Positions 45,414 to 57,604 of a DNA stretch of 64,000 bases are shown piece by piece. Under the pieces are notes generated by a model that did no database searches, had not been told where the DNA came from, and worked only from the letters and a program-made list of their open reading frames with translations. The stretch lies in the NCBI GenBank assembly GCA_037367405.1, contig JAZKJV010010120.1, positions 310,001 through 374,000 on the forward strand, read 5' to 3'. Numbering within the stretch: position 1 is the first letter of the stretch; each line of letters opens with the position of its first letter. Source of the stretch: Ottelia alismoides. Lineage: Eukaryota > Streptophyta > Magnoliopsida > Alismatales > Hydrocharitaceae. A program made the translations under genes and the position numbers.

Positions 45414-46769
45414 TCACGCAAAGTGAATAGGGGCAACATCGACGACCAGCGGCTCATGATCTAGAAATGGCTTGAGCCGCTGGCTGTTTACTCGAAAGGT
45501 ACTCTCAGAAGACAACTCAGATATATCGATACTTCCATTGTCGTGTACCTTCCTCACTAGATATGGTCCCTTCCATTTGCTCTGTAGCTTCCCTGGAAAT
45601 AGACGAAGCCTAGCATCAAACATCCATACTCTCTGTCCAGGCTCAAAATGCTTGTGGCTGATATGAGAATCATGCCACTTCTTCACTCTCTCCTTGTACT
45701 GTAGGCTCTTTGAGAAGGCGGTATCACGAAGCTCCTCCAAGGCTGCTAACTCTACCCTCCTCTGGTCTCCTACACTCTCTGGATCCAAAAGTATATCTGT
45801 GACTGCCCAAAGTGACATGTGCCTCAGCTAAACAGGTAAATGGCACGGCTTGCCAGAAACGAGGTGAAAGGGAGATGTGCCCAAAGGTGTCTAGAAAGAC
45901 GTCCTATATGCCCACAAGACCGAGTCCAAAAGCTTTGACCAATCCTTTCGGTCCGGGCGGATGACTTTCTGCAATATAGTCTTGATCTCCCTGTTCGACA
46001 CTTCGGCTAGACCATTCGTTTGTGGATGGTATGGAGTGGCAACTCGATGGTCTATACAGAACTCGCTAGCAAGGGCCTTCACCTGGTCGTTGATGAAATG
46101 AGACCCCCCATCAGATATCAACACTCGAGGTACCCCGAACCGTGTAATGATATGCCTCCTCAAAAATCTGCAAACAGTCCTGGCATCTGCGGTTCGGGCG
46201 GGGATGGCCTCAACCCAACGACTCACATAATCAACGGCCAACAGAATGTACTTGAATCCCTGACTCTTAGGGAATGGACCCATGAAATCGATGCCCCATG
46301 CGTCAAAAACCTTACAGAAATGAATGGGCTGCATCGGCATCATATCACGCTGTCCATAAGTGCCCATCCTCTGACAGTCAGTACACCTCTTCACGAACTC
46401 ATCAGAGTCCTTGAAGAGGGTAGGCCACCATAGGCCGGATTGGAGCACTTTCTGTGTCGTTCTCCTCCCAGAGTGATGTCCTCCTTCCTCAAGCTTGTGG
46501 CAGTAAGTGAGGACGCTATGGTGCTCCTCCTGAGGAATGCACCTACGCCAGATGCTATCCCCTCCTTCGTGGTAAAGGATGGGATCCTCCCAGTGGTAGG
46601 ACTTGGCCTTCGCGAGGAAGGTCTCAAGCCTCTGCCTGGGCCAATCTTGTGGAACTTTCTTAGCAACGAGAAAGTTCACAATATCGGCGTACCACGGGAA
46701 AGAGGCGATAGCAAAGATCGCCTCATCTGGGAAGGTCTCACAAATAGGATTAGTCTGCTCAACCCTCAA
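45414..46769 (-). pseudogene. C: broken integrase
   Basis: 46769-45891: zinc-binding segment (HSVLTYCHKLEEGGHH, CTDCQRMG), core WGIDFMGPFP, LISDGGSHF, NGLAEVSNRE, ending after LWAYRTSF at a stop. 45818-45414: C-terminal domain from LWAVTDILLDPESVGD to DVAPIHFA, preceded by an in-frame TAG near 45828. The N-terminal join to RNase H near 46765 is also frameshifted. Confidence 0.9.
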
Positions 46770-47904
46770 GATGCTCTAATCGGGAGAGATGATCCGCCAC
46801 CACATTCTTGACTCCATGCTTATCCTTAATCTCTATATCGAACTCTTGGAGTAGAAGGATCCATCTGGTCAATCTGGCTTTGACATCCTTCTTTGCCATG
46901 AGGTACCTGATGGAGGTATGGTCAGTATACAAGGTCACTCTAGATCCAATAATGTATGATCTGAACTTATCTAGGGCAAAGAGTACGACTAGCATCTCCT
47001 TCTCTGTGACTGTGTAGTTCCGCTGTGCGGAATCCAATGTGTGGCTAGCGTATTGAATGGAAAATGGAACTCCATCCCTCCTTTCCTCCAGCACGGCCCC
47101 ACGGCAAAATCGGAGGTGTCCGTCATGATCTCGAATGGGAGAGACCAATCAGGAGGCTGGAGAATCGGAGCCTCAACAACACATCGCTTGAGAGTCTCAA
47201 ACGACGAAAGACACTTGTCATCGACAAGGAACTCAATGTCCTTCGTCAACAGGTCAGTCAACGGTCGGGAAATCCTACTGAAATCATGAATGAATCACCG
47301 GTAAAAACTGACATGCCCAAGGAAAGACCGTAACTGCTGCAAATTGGACAGTGGTGCGAGTTTTCTAATGACATCTACCTTGGCTGGATCAACCTCCATG
47401 CCCCTGTTGGAGATGATATGGCCAAGCACCGTCCCTTGAGTCGCCATGAAGTAACTCTTCTCTCAAGATAGCACAAGGTGAACCTCAATGCATCGCTGAA
47501 GGACTCGGTCTAGGCAGTCAAGACAGGAGTCGAATCCGTCGCCGTAGACCGAGAAATCATCCATGAAGACCTCCAAGCACTCCCCCACCATGTCCGAAAA
47601 GATCGACAACATGCATCTCTGAAATTTCGCAGGGGCGTTGCATAGCCCAAATGGCATGCGTCGGAAGGCGTATGTGCCGAAGGGACAGGTAAAGGTGGTC
47701 TTATCCTGGTCCTCGGGAGCGATGGCCACCTGGTTATAGCCGGTGTACCCATCCAGAAAACAATAATGGCTCTTCCCTGCCAGTATCTCAATGATCTGAT
47801 CTATAAAGGGCAGGGGGAAATGATCCTTCTTGGTGGCCTGGTTAAGTCGTCTGTAATCTACGCAGACTCGCCAAGAAGTGGGTACTCGTGTAGCAATCTC
47901 CTCT
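46759..47904 (-). pseudogene. C: broken RT and RNase H, cut by element D
   Basis: RT core from VPTSWRVCVDYRRLNQATKK through FRRMPFGLCNAPA to catalytic FMDDFSVYGDG, stopping at TGA 47463-47465 (LVLS then stop where Trp is expected). The connection domain (47460-47260) is shifted. RNase H (47261-46759) has [21 protein letters not shown] and ADHLSRLE in two frames. The reading frame at the right end runs straight into the D LTR at 47905. Confidence 0.88.
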
Positions 47905-49630
47905 TGATAACCGTCCCGCACCCTTTGTTAATTCGGTCAAATTAATGTCCAAATTAATGTTAATAATTCGTTGCAGTCGGATACGAGAGGCTAGTCAAAA
48001 ACCACTTATCGATTAATGTTAAGTGATGATTTTTTTTTACTTGGTGGAGTCCAAGGTCGATCTCAGGGAGGCATCTGTCTCCTTAGGTGAATTTAAGCAA
48101 GTGTCCAAGTGTTGATTTTCGAGGAGTAATTTTTTTCTTTTTTTTTAATTTCTATGCAGACTTATGCAGACAACGTAGGCTAATTTAACATTTCAATTTA
48201 ATTGATATATCAAATGAAGTCCAAAAATTATGAAAATTGGCCAGTTGATTAATGAGGATGAAAATGACCTACCCTAATTTTTTTGGAATTTTCAGACACT
48301 AAATAAATTTACTGTGAATTAAATAAACAGTCAGGGTGATTTTCAAGATTTAATTTTTAATAAATATCAAACCACAATTTTTTCACGAACTAAAATTATC
48401 CTAGGTGGCTCTAATGATAAGGGACCTAGGAAAATTAACAGATCTTAATTTCACTGTGAAATGAATTAAGTAAAATTAATCTAAGAAAATCACTTAACAA
48501 TTTATTAAGGCCTCTATATGCGTGCAAATGCCATGAAATTTTTATGGTATGCTAAGAATAATGTCCTTAAGCTACTGTGAATTTTTGATGATTTTTGGAA
48601 GCTCAGAGAATTAGCTACAAATTAAAAGGTGTCACTGGGCAAAATATGTCAAAATTTCACCAATTAATTCATTAATAATTACTCTGAAATTACAAAAATA
48701 AGACAAATGGACCAATAGACAAAGGACAAAATTCCCAACAAAATGCAATTTTTAGATTTGCAAAATGATGTAAAATGCAATCTAGGGATGCGTGCAAACA
48801 CAGGGGTGTAAATGCAATACAGGAAATTAAAAATACAAGAAGCAAATATGCAGACAGGGACTAAAATGCAATTACCTATAATGCGGGGGACTCTTGTGCA
48901 AAATCTCCACAATGCACGTGCTCCTCACGTGGGGTCTGCTTCACAGGGACCTCTTTGCAAATATGGAACGCTCCAGGGGCCTCTGTGTAATTTACCCAGG
49001 CCACACGTGCTCCTCACGTGGGCGACCTAGGCTCGGATGGCTGCGGCGGCTCGGAGCGAGGCTCGGGCGACGGTGGAGTCTGGAGTGAGGCTCGTGCGAC
49101 CCGAACCTAGGCTCGGAGAGGAGGTTCGGGCCGAGGCTACGTGGCACGCTGAAGGCCCTCGGATCGAGATTGATCCAAGGGATGTCGGTGCAAACACGTG
49201 GCCTAACCTCGGGCCTTTGGATCGATGATGATCCAACGATCTCTGGGCTCGAAGAAGACGGCGACGTGGCTCGCTGAGGACCGCTGGATCAGAGGCACGA
49301 TTGACGGTTGGAAGCTGCTGCGGTGAGGTGACGTGTGGCGATGTGGGGGCCGTTCGATCAATGTGATCGAACGGCAGCTGCTCTTCTGCTCCGACGATCC
49401 TCCGCCGCCTGCGGAGGAGAAGGCGGGGCTCCGGCGAAGGTGCTGTAGCTCCGCCCGTCCTTCCTCAAGGCGCTGACGCTCTCCGACTTGTCGGAGATAT
49501 CCCAGAAGCTGCGCGGATGGTCGACGAAGCCTCCGGTGGCCTCAGGAGTGTCGGAGGGTGGCCTGAGGTCGAGGGCGATGAAGCTCATGGGCGTCTCCGG
49601 CGAGCTTCCGTTCAATGAGAAGCTAGGTAC

Positions 49631-49936
49631 CTGCAAAGGTGAAAGATAGAGCCGGAGCTCGTGCGTGTGTTTGTAGAGAGGTGGAGGTAATCGGCGAGGC
49701 CTAAGGGTGACGGAGGACGTCTGGAGATGGAGCTCCGGCCAAATAGCAGAGCTGGTGATCGGAATGTTGCGAGGGGCGTCGTCGGAGGTTGTGAATGGTG
49801 TCGCGAGGATGAGAGCTTCGACGCGAAGCTCAGCGAGATGGATTGGAAGCGAGACGATGACCGGTGGAGTCGAATAAAATAGGAGAAAACAAAAGGAAAA
49901 TAAGAAGAAGATCGGAGGAGGAATGGAGGGGGTTCA
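49631..49936 (-). other. D left LTR: candidate leader intron
   Basis: Sense donor CCCCAG|GTGAAC at 49936, acceptor TCACCTTTGCAG|GTACC at 49631, 306 nt, 240 nt downstream of the TATA box. The intron interior is T-rich near the donor side (TTTTCCTTTTGTTTTCTCC). Confidence 0.5.
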
Positions 49937-50176
49937 CCTGGGGATTGGGCCTCTTGCTTGAGGTCCAGGTCTTCGCTCGAGGGCCGGTGATGTCCCGAGC
50001 TCGTGCAGCTACTCGTGGGAGTCGCTGCGGCACGGCGGAGCTGCCGTGGATCTCGCCGGAGTTGAATCCCTTTGTCGCTCGATGAATCGCCTAATTGCTG
50101 TCACCAATGGAAAGATCTGAGCTCAGGGACGCTCTCTGGAGTGGTAGGATGGGGGTGAAGTCGGCCAGTGGTGGTG

Positions 50177-50184
50177 TATTTATA
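50177..50184 (-). promoter_or_regulatory. D left LTR: TATA box
   Basis: Sense CCTATAAATACACC; predicted start about 30 nt downstream (near 50150). U3 would be about 1.3 kb and R-U5 about 2.2 kb. Confidence 0.75.
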
Positions 50185-50425
50185 GGTTGAAGATGGCAGC
50201 AGTGTTGGCGACGAGGCGAGGTTTATGGAGGTAGTGGGGAGTCTCTGGTGGTCGTAGTGGGGAATGAGGTAGACGACGAGGATGAGGGAAGAGTGGGGCT
50301 CATCGTGGGAGTGTTGGCGGACGTAGATGGTGGCTGACGTGCAGCCGGAAATAGAAAGGGGGCACCCCTCCCGCAAGGCAGGGAACGTGGGAGAGAGGGG
50401 CGCCTGGAGGTAGGAGACGAAGTCT

Positions 50426-50455
50426 CCACCGTTGGATCTTGTGATCCAACGGTGG
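50426..50455. repeat. D LTR: 13-bp inverted repeat of the CCGTTGGATC motif
   Basis: CCACCGTTGGATC, loop TTGT, then the exact complement. Similar pairs: CCGTTCGATC/GATCGAACGG near 49350-49375 and CCGTTGGATC/GATCCAACGG near 50759-50787. Confidence 0.75.
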
Positions 50456-50923
50456 TGATCGAAGCGTGGCGGGCGGGTAGGATTAGATCGGGGCGCGTAG
50501 ATGATGGGTTGCGGTGGAGCCACGTGGCGAGCTGCAGGCGAAGCGCGAGCGGGTGGCCTGGATGAGGAGATGGAGCTGATCGAAGGGCCGAGACTCGCTG
50601 GAAGGAGAGACGGCTGAGATCAGAGGATCGTGGATGCGATCAAGCGGTCTTTAAAGCGCCACGTGGCGTGTTCTGGTGAGAGCGCGAACGTGCGGCGTGG
50701 ATTAAGGCCGGAGATGATCTGATGGTCCAGGCTTTAGGCGCGCGTGGGCAGAGCTAGGCCGTTGGATCTGGAAGAGGATCCAACGGTTGGAAGATGAGGC
50801 GAGGGGAAGCGGGCCGCGTGGTGCAACCAGAGGGCGCCACGTGGCCTGCTATGTGTGGCTGGAGGAAAATACACGTGTAGAGAGAAGAGGGGGGCGAATT
50901 TGGAAAAACTCAAAACATAAAAG

Positions 50924-50948
50924 TTGTAGATCTCGACGAGATCTACAA
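50924..50948. repeat. D LTR: 25-bp palindrome
   Basis: TTGTAGATCTCG, one A, then CGAGATCTACAA: perfect 12-bp arms in upstream U3. Confidence 0.8.
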
Positions 50949-51466
50949 GTTTCATGTTGACCAAAGACAGAGATGAGGTCAAATATGATATATAAATACA
51001 AGGATACATAGATATATAGATGTAGTATACAAAGTGGCCCAAAAACCCAACTTTCTCATACGAGCTCCAAATTCAATGAAATTAGTCTCATTTTGAAGGT
51101 CTTTTAATATGTAGTATTCTAAGAGTAAGTAGACCTAATTCGGAGTTTGTATGAGGGCTTTATGTGTATTTTAGTGTACAAGGGGCCTAGGGCTTTATTG
51201 ACTAATTTACAAGGGGGATTTTTGGCATTCTTCCCTGTATTATTAACTAAGGAGTATATATTATAGAGAAGAGGTTATTTTAGGGATTGGGTATTTTACA
51301 AGGGATTTTTGGCTTCTTATTTAAATGCAAATGAGCTGCTAAAATGTATGATTTATGAATGCATGCATGAGTGCTATTTATGCAATATAAAGGGAAATAT
51401 GCCTCTATTTTCTCGGGAACAAGGCTCTATTTTTGACTTTTGAAGTGATGAATCACAGATTCATCA

Positions 51467-51480
51467 ACCCCCTATACTTA
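51467..51480 (-). promoter_or_regulatory. D: polypurine tract
   Basis: Sense TAAGTATAGGGGGT adjacent to the LTR start TGATGAATCT. Confidence 0.9.
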
Positions 51481-52745
51481 AACCTTGCTCGTCCCCGAGC
51501 AACTAAATGAAATGCAAGAGTGAAATGATATTGGGTTCCAAACCAAGGTCATGAACAAAAGTTGAACATGGATCCTGACTCGACCTTTGGATTAGTTGTG
51601 TGGCGGAACCTTATTTGGACCTGAACTTAAGACCTAACAGACTTCAAGTTCCACAAGTCTTTTATTCAAGACGCCTCAATAGTCAGGTCAGAACAAATCC
51701 TCAAACGCAAATTTCTGATGACTATGATTCTTACTTGTATTGTGTAAGTGATATGTAACTCTTCACATCAGAAATGACTCGGAACCAGCCTCCTCTAACA
51801 AGGTAACTCAATAACCCGGTCCAGTATCTCTTTCCTCGAGGAGCGGGGTATTCCCTTCTAAGTTCAAGTGCGACCAACTCAAGAGGAGGGGGTAGAGAAG
51901 AGAATGGACGGTAGCCAGTGTAGCTACCTATCCCGGGATGCCTGACCAGTGTAGCCAAGTCATCCAGCCGCATTTCTTTACTAGTATACAGTCTCCGACA
52001 GGTATATTATTTTTTTCTTGAACCTGTCTGATTTTTTTGGAGTTTTTGCATTTTTTGTCAAAAAGAGCAGCATGTACATCAGGAGTTTTTCCTCTTGAGT
52101 CAGTAGACTATCCCTCTTTTGAAGCATTATTGCAACCCACAGCAACCCGTCCTTAGATGTCAACACCACCAGACTAGGTTGAGATGCACTACCCTCCCTA
52201 GAGGAGGACGGATGTTTCCACCCGTGTGCTACTCCAAGATAAAGGATTCTACCTCCTCACCACCTCATCAATGAAGAGCTACGTGCATTGTGCTTGTCCA
52301 AGTTAGGTCACTGTCTATAAGAATCATGCGTGTGCACGAGATATTCTACTTAGACTGATCAAGATGACATGTGAACATAGACTTGCAGACTCAAAGAATT
52401 AAGTCACTTGACCTGAGAAATCTTAACTCCAGTTCCTATAAGGTTCCTCTGAAATTAGGTGGATTAAGGTCAAATCAAGTCCATCCTCAATATCTACTCA
52501 TAGCTTGGTTCAGAACCCACTAGCTTTTCACTTTGCATATGCAAGATATGCAGATGAGAGGTGCAGATGACATGCTATGAATGAAATGCAAGACTCTTTT
52601 TTTATTTCAAATGCAAGGATTATTTCAAATGCAAGGAAATATGCAAGAGTAAATAAGAAGGCTTTTTGTTTTATTTTTATTCTTCTTTTTTTTTTCGATT
52701 TTTACCCACCCGTAATTATTGTAAAATATATACAAAAATACGCGA
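51481..52745 (-). other. D: 3' noncoding region
   Basis: Begins CTTGCTCGTCCCCGAGC. Shares the CTCGAGGAGCGGGGTATTCC block (51835-51870), the CCAGTGTAGC pair (about 51915-51958) and the CTCTTGAG...CTTTTGAAGC block (52078-52157) with B and C. No coding potential. Confidence 0.8.
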
Positions 52746-53150
52746 ACGTACGAGCTACGGGTAAAGTATATATGTAATATATACACGCCCCCCTATACTT
52801 AGCGTGTGCTATGTCCTCAGAGCACAAAGAGCGAGGAAGAGACATAGCTCGTGCTAAGCGTTGGAGAGCTAAAGGAAGAACAATGTATAGAAGTCGTCCC
52901 ACCCCCCTATACTTAGGCTCTGGCAGCCTAAGTGTAGAAGAAGATCAGAAATGGGGCAGACGAGGGAAAGATGGGAAATGGATGAATATACAATGCGGGC
53001 ATCGGTCCCCCCTATACTTAGGCTCAGGTCAGCCTAAGTATCGGTAGGAAATGGGTATGAGGACCAATGTGATCTGGAGAATGTACAGTGAACCGACTCA
53101 GGTGACCCCTCCCCCCTATACTTAGGATCTGATTATCCTAAGTATAGTCC
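52746..53150 (-). other. D: hairpin array with polypurine-tract copies
   Basis: Hairpin 1 about 52798-52858; hairpin 2 52907-52919/52925-52937 (one mismatch); hairpin 3 53014-53024/53031-53041 (perfect 11 bp); hairpin 4 53116-53128/53135-53147 (perfect 13 bp). Hairpins 2 and 3 have inner stems GGCT/AGCC, where A and C have GGAT/ATCC or AGGG/CCCT. Confidence 0.88.
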
Positions 53151-53279
53151 AAGATAGTGATCTAATGAGGCGGGGATGGGTTACTAGAATCGCGGGGGTA
53201 AAGGAGAGAATGTACAAGACTGATGGTATACACAGATGAGTCGGTCTGAATCTTTCAAGATGCTGCTGATGGCTGGAGT

Positions 53280-54829
53280 TCATTTCTGGAAGGTCTCATA
53301 CGCGACTCGATGTGAATCTGATGTATCTGTCTCGCGCATGAATACAATCTCCTCAACATGGACTAACTGCTCATTGGATTCGACGAAGTGCTTCAACAGC
53401 TGTCCATTCACTAGGAATGTCGGTGCGTCGTCTGCGAGATCTGAGATCTCGACACATCCACTATCATGCACCGTACGGACGACAAATGGTCCCGTCCATT
53501 TAGACTTTAACTTGCCTTGGAAGATCTTAAGCCTAGCATTGAACAACCATACCTTCTGTCCAGGAACAAAGGTCTTTCGTCTGATATATCTATCATGCCA
53601 ACACTTCACCTTGTCCTTGTACACCAAACTGTTGTCGTATGCTCGGTTTCTGACTTCCACAAGCTCATTCAGATCCATATCTCTCTGCTTCTGACCCAGG
53701 TGTGTGTTCCAGTTGACCTTTTTTATTGCCCATTCTGATTTGTGCACTAACTCTGCGGGCAAATGGCACGGCTTTCCGAATACCATTCAGAATGGGGAGG
53801 TGCCTAACGGTGTCTTGTAAGCCGTCCTATACGCCAGAGGACTTGATCCAAGATCTGAGACCAGTCCTTCCTATCCGGGCAGACAAGCTTTTGCAATATG
53901 GTTTTCACCTCCCTATTTGACACCTCAGCCATACCATTGGTTTGTGGGTGGTAAGGACTCGCGACACGGTGTTCGATGCCATAGTCCTTCAGGAGTTTCT
54001 TCACCTCCCGATTCACAAAGTCGCTACCCCCGTCTGATATCATCATTTTGGGGATCCCGAACCTAGAGATTATGTGCTCTCTAATGAATTTACAGACAGT
54101 CCTGCTGTCTGCGGCTCGGGTTGGGATAGCCTCCACCCATCTGGACAGATAATCTACCGCAAGGAGGATATATTCGAACCCGTGGCTGACAGGGAATGGG
54201 CCCATGAAGTCGATGCCCCAGGCGTCAAAGACATCACAAATGATGACCGACTGCATTGGCATCTCATCCTTGGAACCAACGGTTCCTCCCATTCTCTGGC
54301 AGACTAGACACGACTTCGTGAAGGCGGTGGCATCGCGAAACAGAGTCGGCCAGTAGAAGCCACACTGAAGTACCTTCCATGCGGTCCTCTTCCCGGAGTG
54401 GTGTCCTCCTGCCTCCAAGCTATGGCATAAAGAAAGGACACTCTGGTATTCCTCCTGAGGAATACAACGTCTCCAGACACAATCCGGTCCTTCAAAGAAA
54501 AGGATCGGATCCTCCCAATGGTAGTGTCTTGCGTCCGACTTTAGTCGGTCGATTTGGCTCTTGGGCCAATCTTCGGGAGCTTTCTTAGAGACAAGATAAT
54601 TTACGATATTGGCGTACCATGGGAGTGAGTCGATAACAAAAATCGAGTCGTCAGGGAAGGAGTCTTGAATTGGTGAAACCTCGGAAGTATTAAGATCTTC
54701 GAGACGAGAAATATGATCGGCCACTACGTTCTTCTTACCAGGTTTATCACGGATGTCCAAATCAAACTCCTGGATAAGTAAAATCCAACGAAGAAGACGC
54801 GCCTTCGCGTCCTTCTTCTCCATCAAATA
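53280..54829 (-). pseudogene. D: broken integrase
   Basis: 54826-53836: tail of RNase H ([30 protein letters not shown]), zinc-binding segment (LSLCHSLEAGGHH, CLVCQRMGG), core WGIDFMGPFP, MISDGGSDF, NGMAEVSNREVKTIL to DQVLW. A one-base loss near 53836 then shifts the frame. The correct frame resumes but has TGA at 53787-53789. 53786-53280 is the C-terminal domain (KPCHLPAELVHKSEWA, WHDRYIRRKTFVPGQKVWLF) with a longer tail than in A-C. Confidence 0.9.
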
Positions 54830-57604
54830 TCATAGTGCTGTGTGGTCTGTGAACACAGTTACCTTGGATCCAATTAGGTGAGATCTGAATTTGTCCAAGG
54901 CAAACACTACCGCAAGCATTTCCTTTTCTGTAACTGTATAGTTACGCTGAGCAGAATCAAGAACTTTGCTTGCGTAGTGAATTGCAAACAGGACGCCATC
55001 TCTTCTTTGTCCCAATACAGCCCCAACAGCATAATCAGAGGCATCCGTCATGATCTCAAAAGGTAGAGACCAATCTGGGGCTTGTAGGATGGGTGCGTCC
55101 ATGATCATTCCTTGTAAAAGCTTAAAGGCCTCAAGACATTTGTGATCTACAATAAACTCCATGTCTTTGCCTAAAAGCTCAGTCAGCGGTCGGGCAATCT
55201 TAGAAAAATCCTTAATAAATCTCCGATAAAATCCAACATGCCCGAGGAACGACCGCAACTGCCTCACGTTGGTTGGTGGCTGGAGTCGTCTGATCACGTC
55301 CACCTTGGCAGGGTCAACCTCCATTCCTCTCTTGGAGATGACATGCCCCAACACTATGCCCTCCGTCACCATGAAGTTACTTTTCTCCCAGGAGAGCACC
55401 AGATTAACCTCACAACACCTTTTGAGGACTCGGTCCAGATTCCTAAGACAGGAATCGAAAGAATCGCCGTGGACCGAGAAGTCATCCATGAAGACTTCCA
55501 GGAATTCGCCGACCATTTCAGCGAATACAGCAATCATGCACCTTTGAAAAGTACCTGGAGCATTGCATAGCCCAAAAGGCATGCGCCTGAAAGCATAGGT
55601 ACCAAAGGGGCATGTAAACATGGTTTTTTCCTAGTCCTCCGGAGCTATGGCTACTTGATTGTAGCCCGAGAACCCATCAAGGAAGCAGAAGAATTCTTTC
55701 CCCGCTAGTCTCTCTAGGATCTGATCAATGAATGGTAGGGGGAAATGATCCTTTTTCGTCGCGGCATTCAGGCGTCTGTAATCCACACAGACGCGCCACG
55801 ACGTGGGTACTCTCATCACGATCTCCTCTCCGTCCTCGTTGGTGGTCGTCTGAATTCCCGACTTCTTCGGGACAACATGGATTGGGGTCACCCACTTCGA
55901 GTCGGAGATTGGGTAAATGAAACCCGCGTCGCACCATTTTTCTATCTCTTTTTTCACGACCTCTCGTAAATTTGGATTCAACCGGCGTTGGAATTCACGA
56001 GAGGGTTTGGCCTCATTCTCCAAATAAATATGGTGCGAACACAGAGCGGGATTTATCCCGTGGAGATCGGAAATGCTCCAGCCTATCACCTTGCGGTTCT
56101 TCTCCAGGATCTCTAGCAAGCGAGATTCCTGCGCCTCGGTCAATTGCGGACTGATAATGACCGGAAATTTCTTGTCTTGGCCCGCAAGGAAGGCATATTT
56201 CAAGGTTGTGGGTAGGGGTTTGAGCTCAGGAATAGTGTGATCATCTAGAAAATATGGCTCAATCTGATCTGGTTCGGTGTTGGAAGTGGCTGGATCGTTT
56301 TCTGTGAGAGCGGCCACCACGTTCGGCTCTGGAGTCGGATCGTCAAAGGTCTCCATGCAATAGGCAAACGCCTCGTCCGACTCGTCCTCCTCATCTTCCG
56401 ATTGTCCTAAGGCTGTCAGGACTGACAGGCCCAACTGGGCCTCTACGTCATCGAAGATGTAGGGTGATGCAGGCTCAGAGCTGTACTCGTTCCTGAGGAT
56501 CTCGCAGACTGACTCATGCACCGGATCATCTTCGAAGGAGATGGACACATCGGTGCTGGCTGGGTTCTGTCTCCATGGCCCAACTGAGTCTACATGCTCA
56601 CTGTCTGTTCCGATAGAAGAGTACTCGGTGCTGGATTCGGAGTTCGGTCTCTGCCATCTTGTCTGCTTCATTTCAAGTTCCTCATCTCCGCCTGGAGTTT
56701 GGAACTGAATCTTCCCATTCTTATAATCAAATAAGGCCCCCGCTGTTCTGAGGAAGGGCCTACCTAGAATGATCTGGGAATCTCTCCAATTGCGAGGGGT
56801 TTCCATATCTAGGACAGTGAAGTCCACCATGTATTCTTGTCCCTCGACTTTGATCACAATGTTCCTTAACTCTCCTTGGGACCTCTTAGTTGATTTGTCA
56901 GCAAACTGCAGAATAGCTCTAGATTTCCTAAGAGGTCCGAGATTAAGCCGCTCATAGAGGGCTGTGGGCATCAAGTTGATCGAGGAACCATTGTCCAGGA
57001 GAGTGCGTGCAAACGCGATGTCATCAACATGACTCACTACATAATGTGCACCCATGTCTCTTCGTTTCCGAGGAACCGAGTTCTTTATTGCACAAGTCGT
57101 GGCTAATGATAAAACGTGTTTCTCAACACGGCTTTTAGTCTTCCTGCTAACCCTAGTGGGTGTGCATCTCACCTTAAGGTATTTTTGGAATGCAGGGGTC
57201 ATTTCCACGAACTTGTCAAAAGGGATTGTGACCTTGATGTGTTTATTGCAGAATTCAGCCATCTCAGGGTCATCTTTTTGGATTTTTTTGATTTTCTTCT
57301 TTCCACCCTTAAGAGCTTGGGGGAAAGGGATTATTGACTCCAACTCAGGTTCTGGAACTGAAATATTTTCATTAGTTGCTGGAACTGAGTTCTTAACATG
57401 ACTCTGACTCTGACTCTGATACAGACTCGGACTTGGACTCTGACTGAAAAGAAAATGCTGAGGTGAAACCGGTGACGCTTCTTCCGCTTCTTCAGGACGA
57501 TCCTCCTCAGATGGAGGTGCGGGCTCTTCATCGGTGTCGTCTGACTCTAAGTGGATGCGCGAATGCTGCTTCGAGGACTCAGATGTCCTCTTCTTCCGCC
57601 GGTG
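54830..57604 (-). pseudogene. D: protease, RT and RNase H with in-frame stops
   Basis: One frame from 57604 to 54830. It has a Ser/Glu/Asp-rich linker, then the aspartic protease (LLDNGSSINLMPTALYERL, YMVDFTVLDMETP, IILGRPFLRTAGA) and an acidic linker (56650-56280). RT follows: IGWSISDLHGINPALCSHH, VCVDYRRLNAATKKDHFPLP, FCFLDGFSGYNQ. TAG at 55631-55633 interrupts RT after IAPED. It continues with FRRMPFGLCNAPG, catalytic FMDDFSVHGDS and RNase H (MTDASDYAVGAVLG), until TGA 54830-54832 after TDHTAL. Apart from the two stops no damage is seen, so this is the best preserved protease-RT among the Athila-type copies here. Confidence 0.9.

Larger units (their letters stand above)
39672..47904 (-). 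mobile_element. Element C: Athila-type element, 3' half, broken by D
   Basis: 3' LTR, PPT, 3' noncoding region, hairpin array, integrase, RNase H and RT up to the D insertion at 47904/47905. The rest (RT N-terminus, protease, gag, leader, 5' LTR) should lie beyond D, right of the window. More distant from A/B than they are from each other. Left flank TGCCC (39667-39671) is the predicted target copy. Confidence 0.92.
47905..51466 (-). repeat. D: 3' LTR
   Basis: TGATAACCGT to CAGATTCATCA, 3562 bp. GC-rich middle about 48900-50900. Contains a clear TATA box (50177-50184), a candidate intron (49631-49936), inverted GATCCAACGG repeats, CACGTG sites (48916-49020) and a 25-bp palindrome (50924-50948). 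Confidence 0.95.

Noticed and set aside
50101..50523. 140-aa minus-strand ORF present in both D LTRs (also 63232-63663)
   Set aside because: It spans the TATA box and predicted start site, so it could not be fully transcribed; the likeness is just LTR identity.
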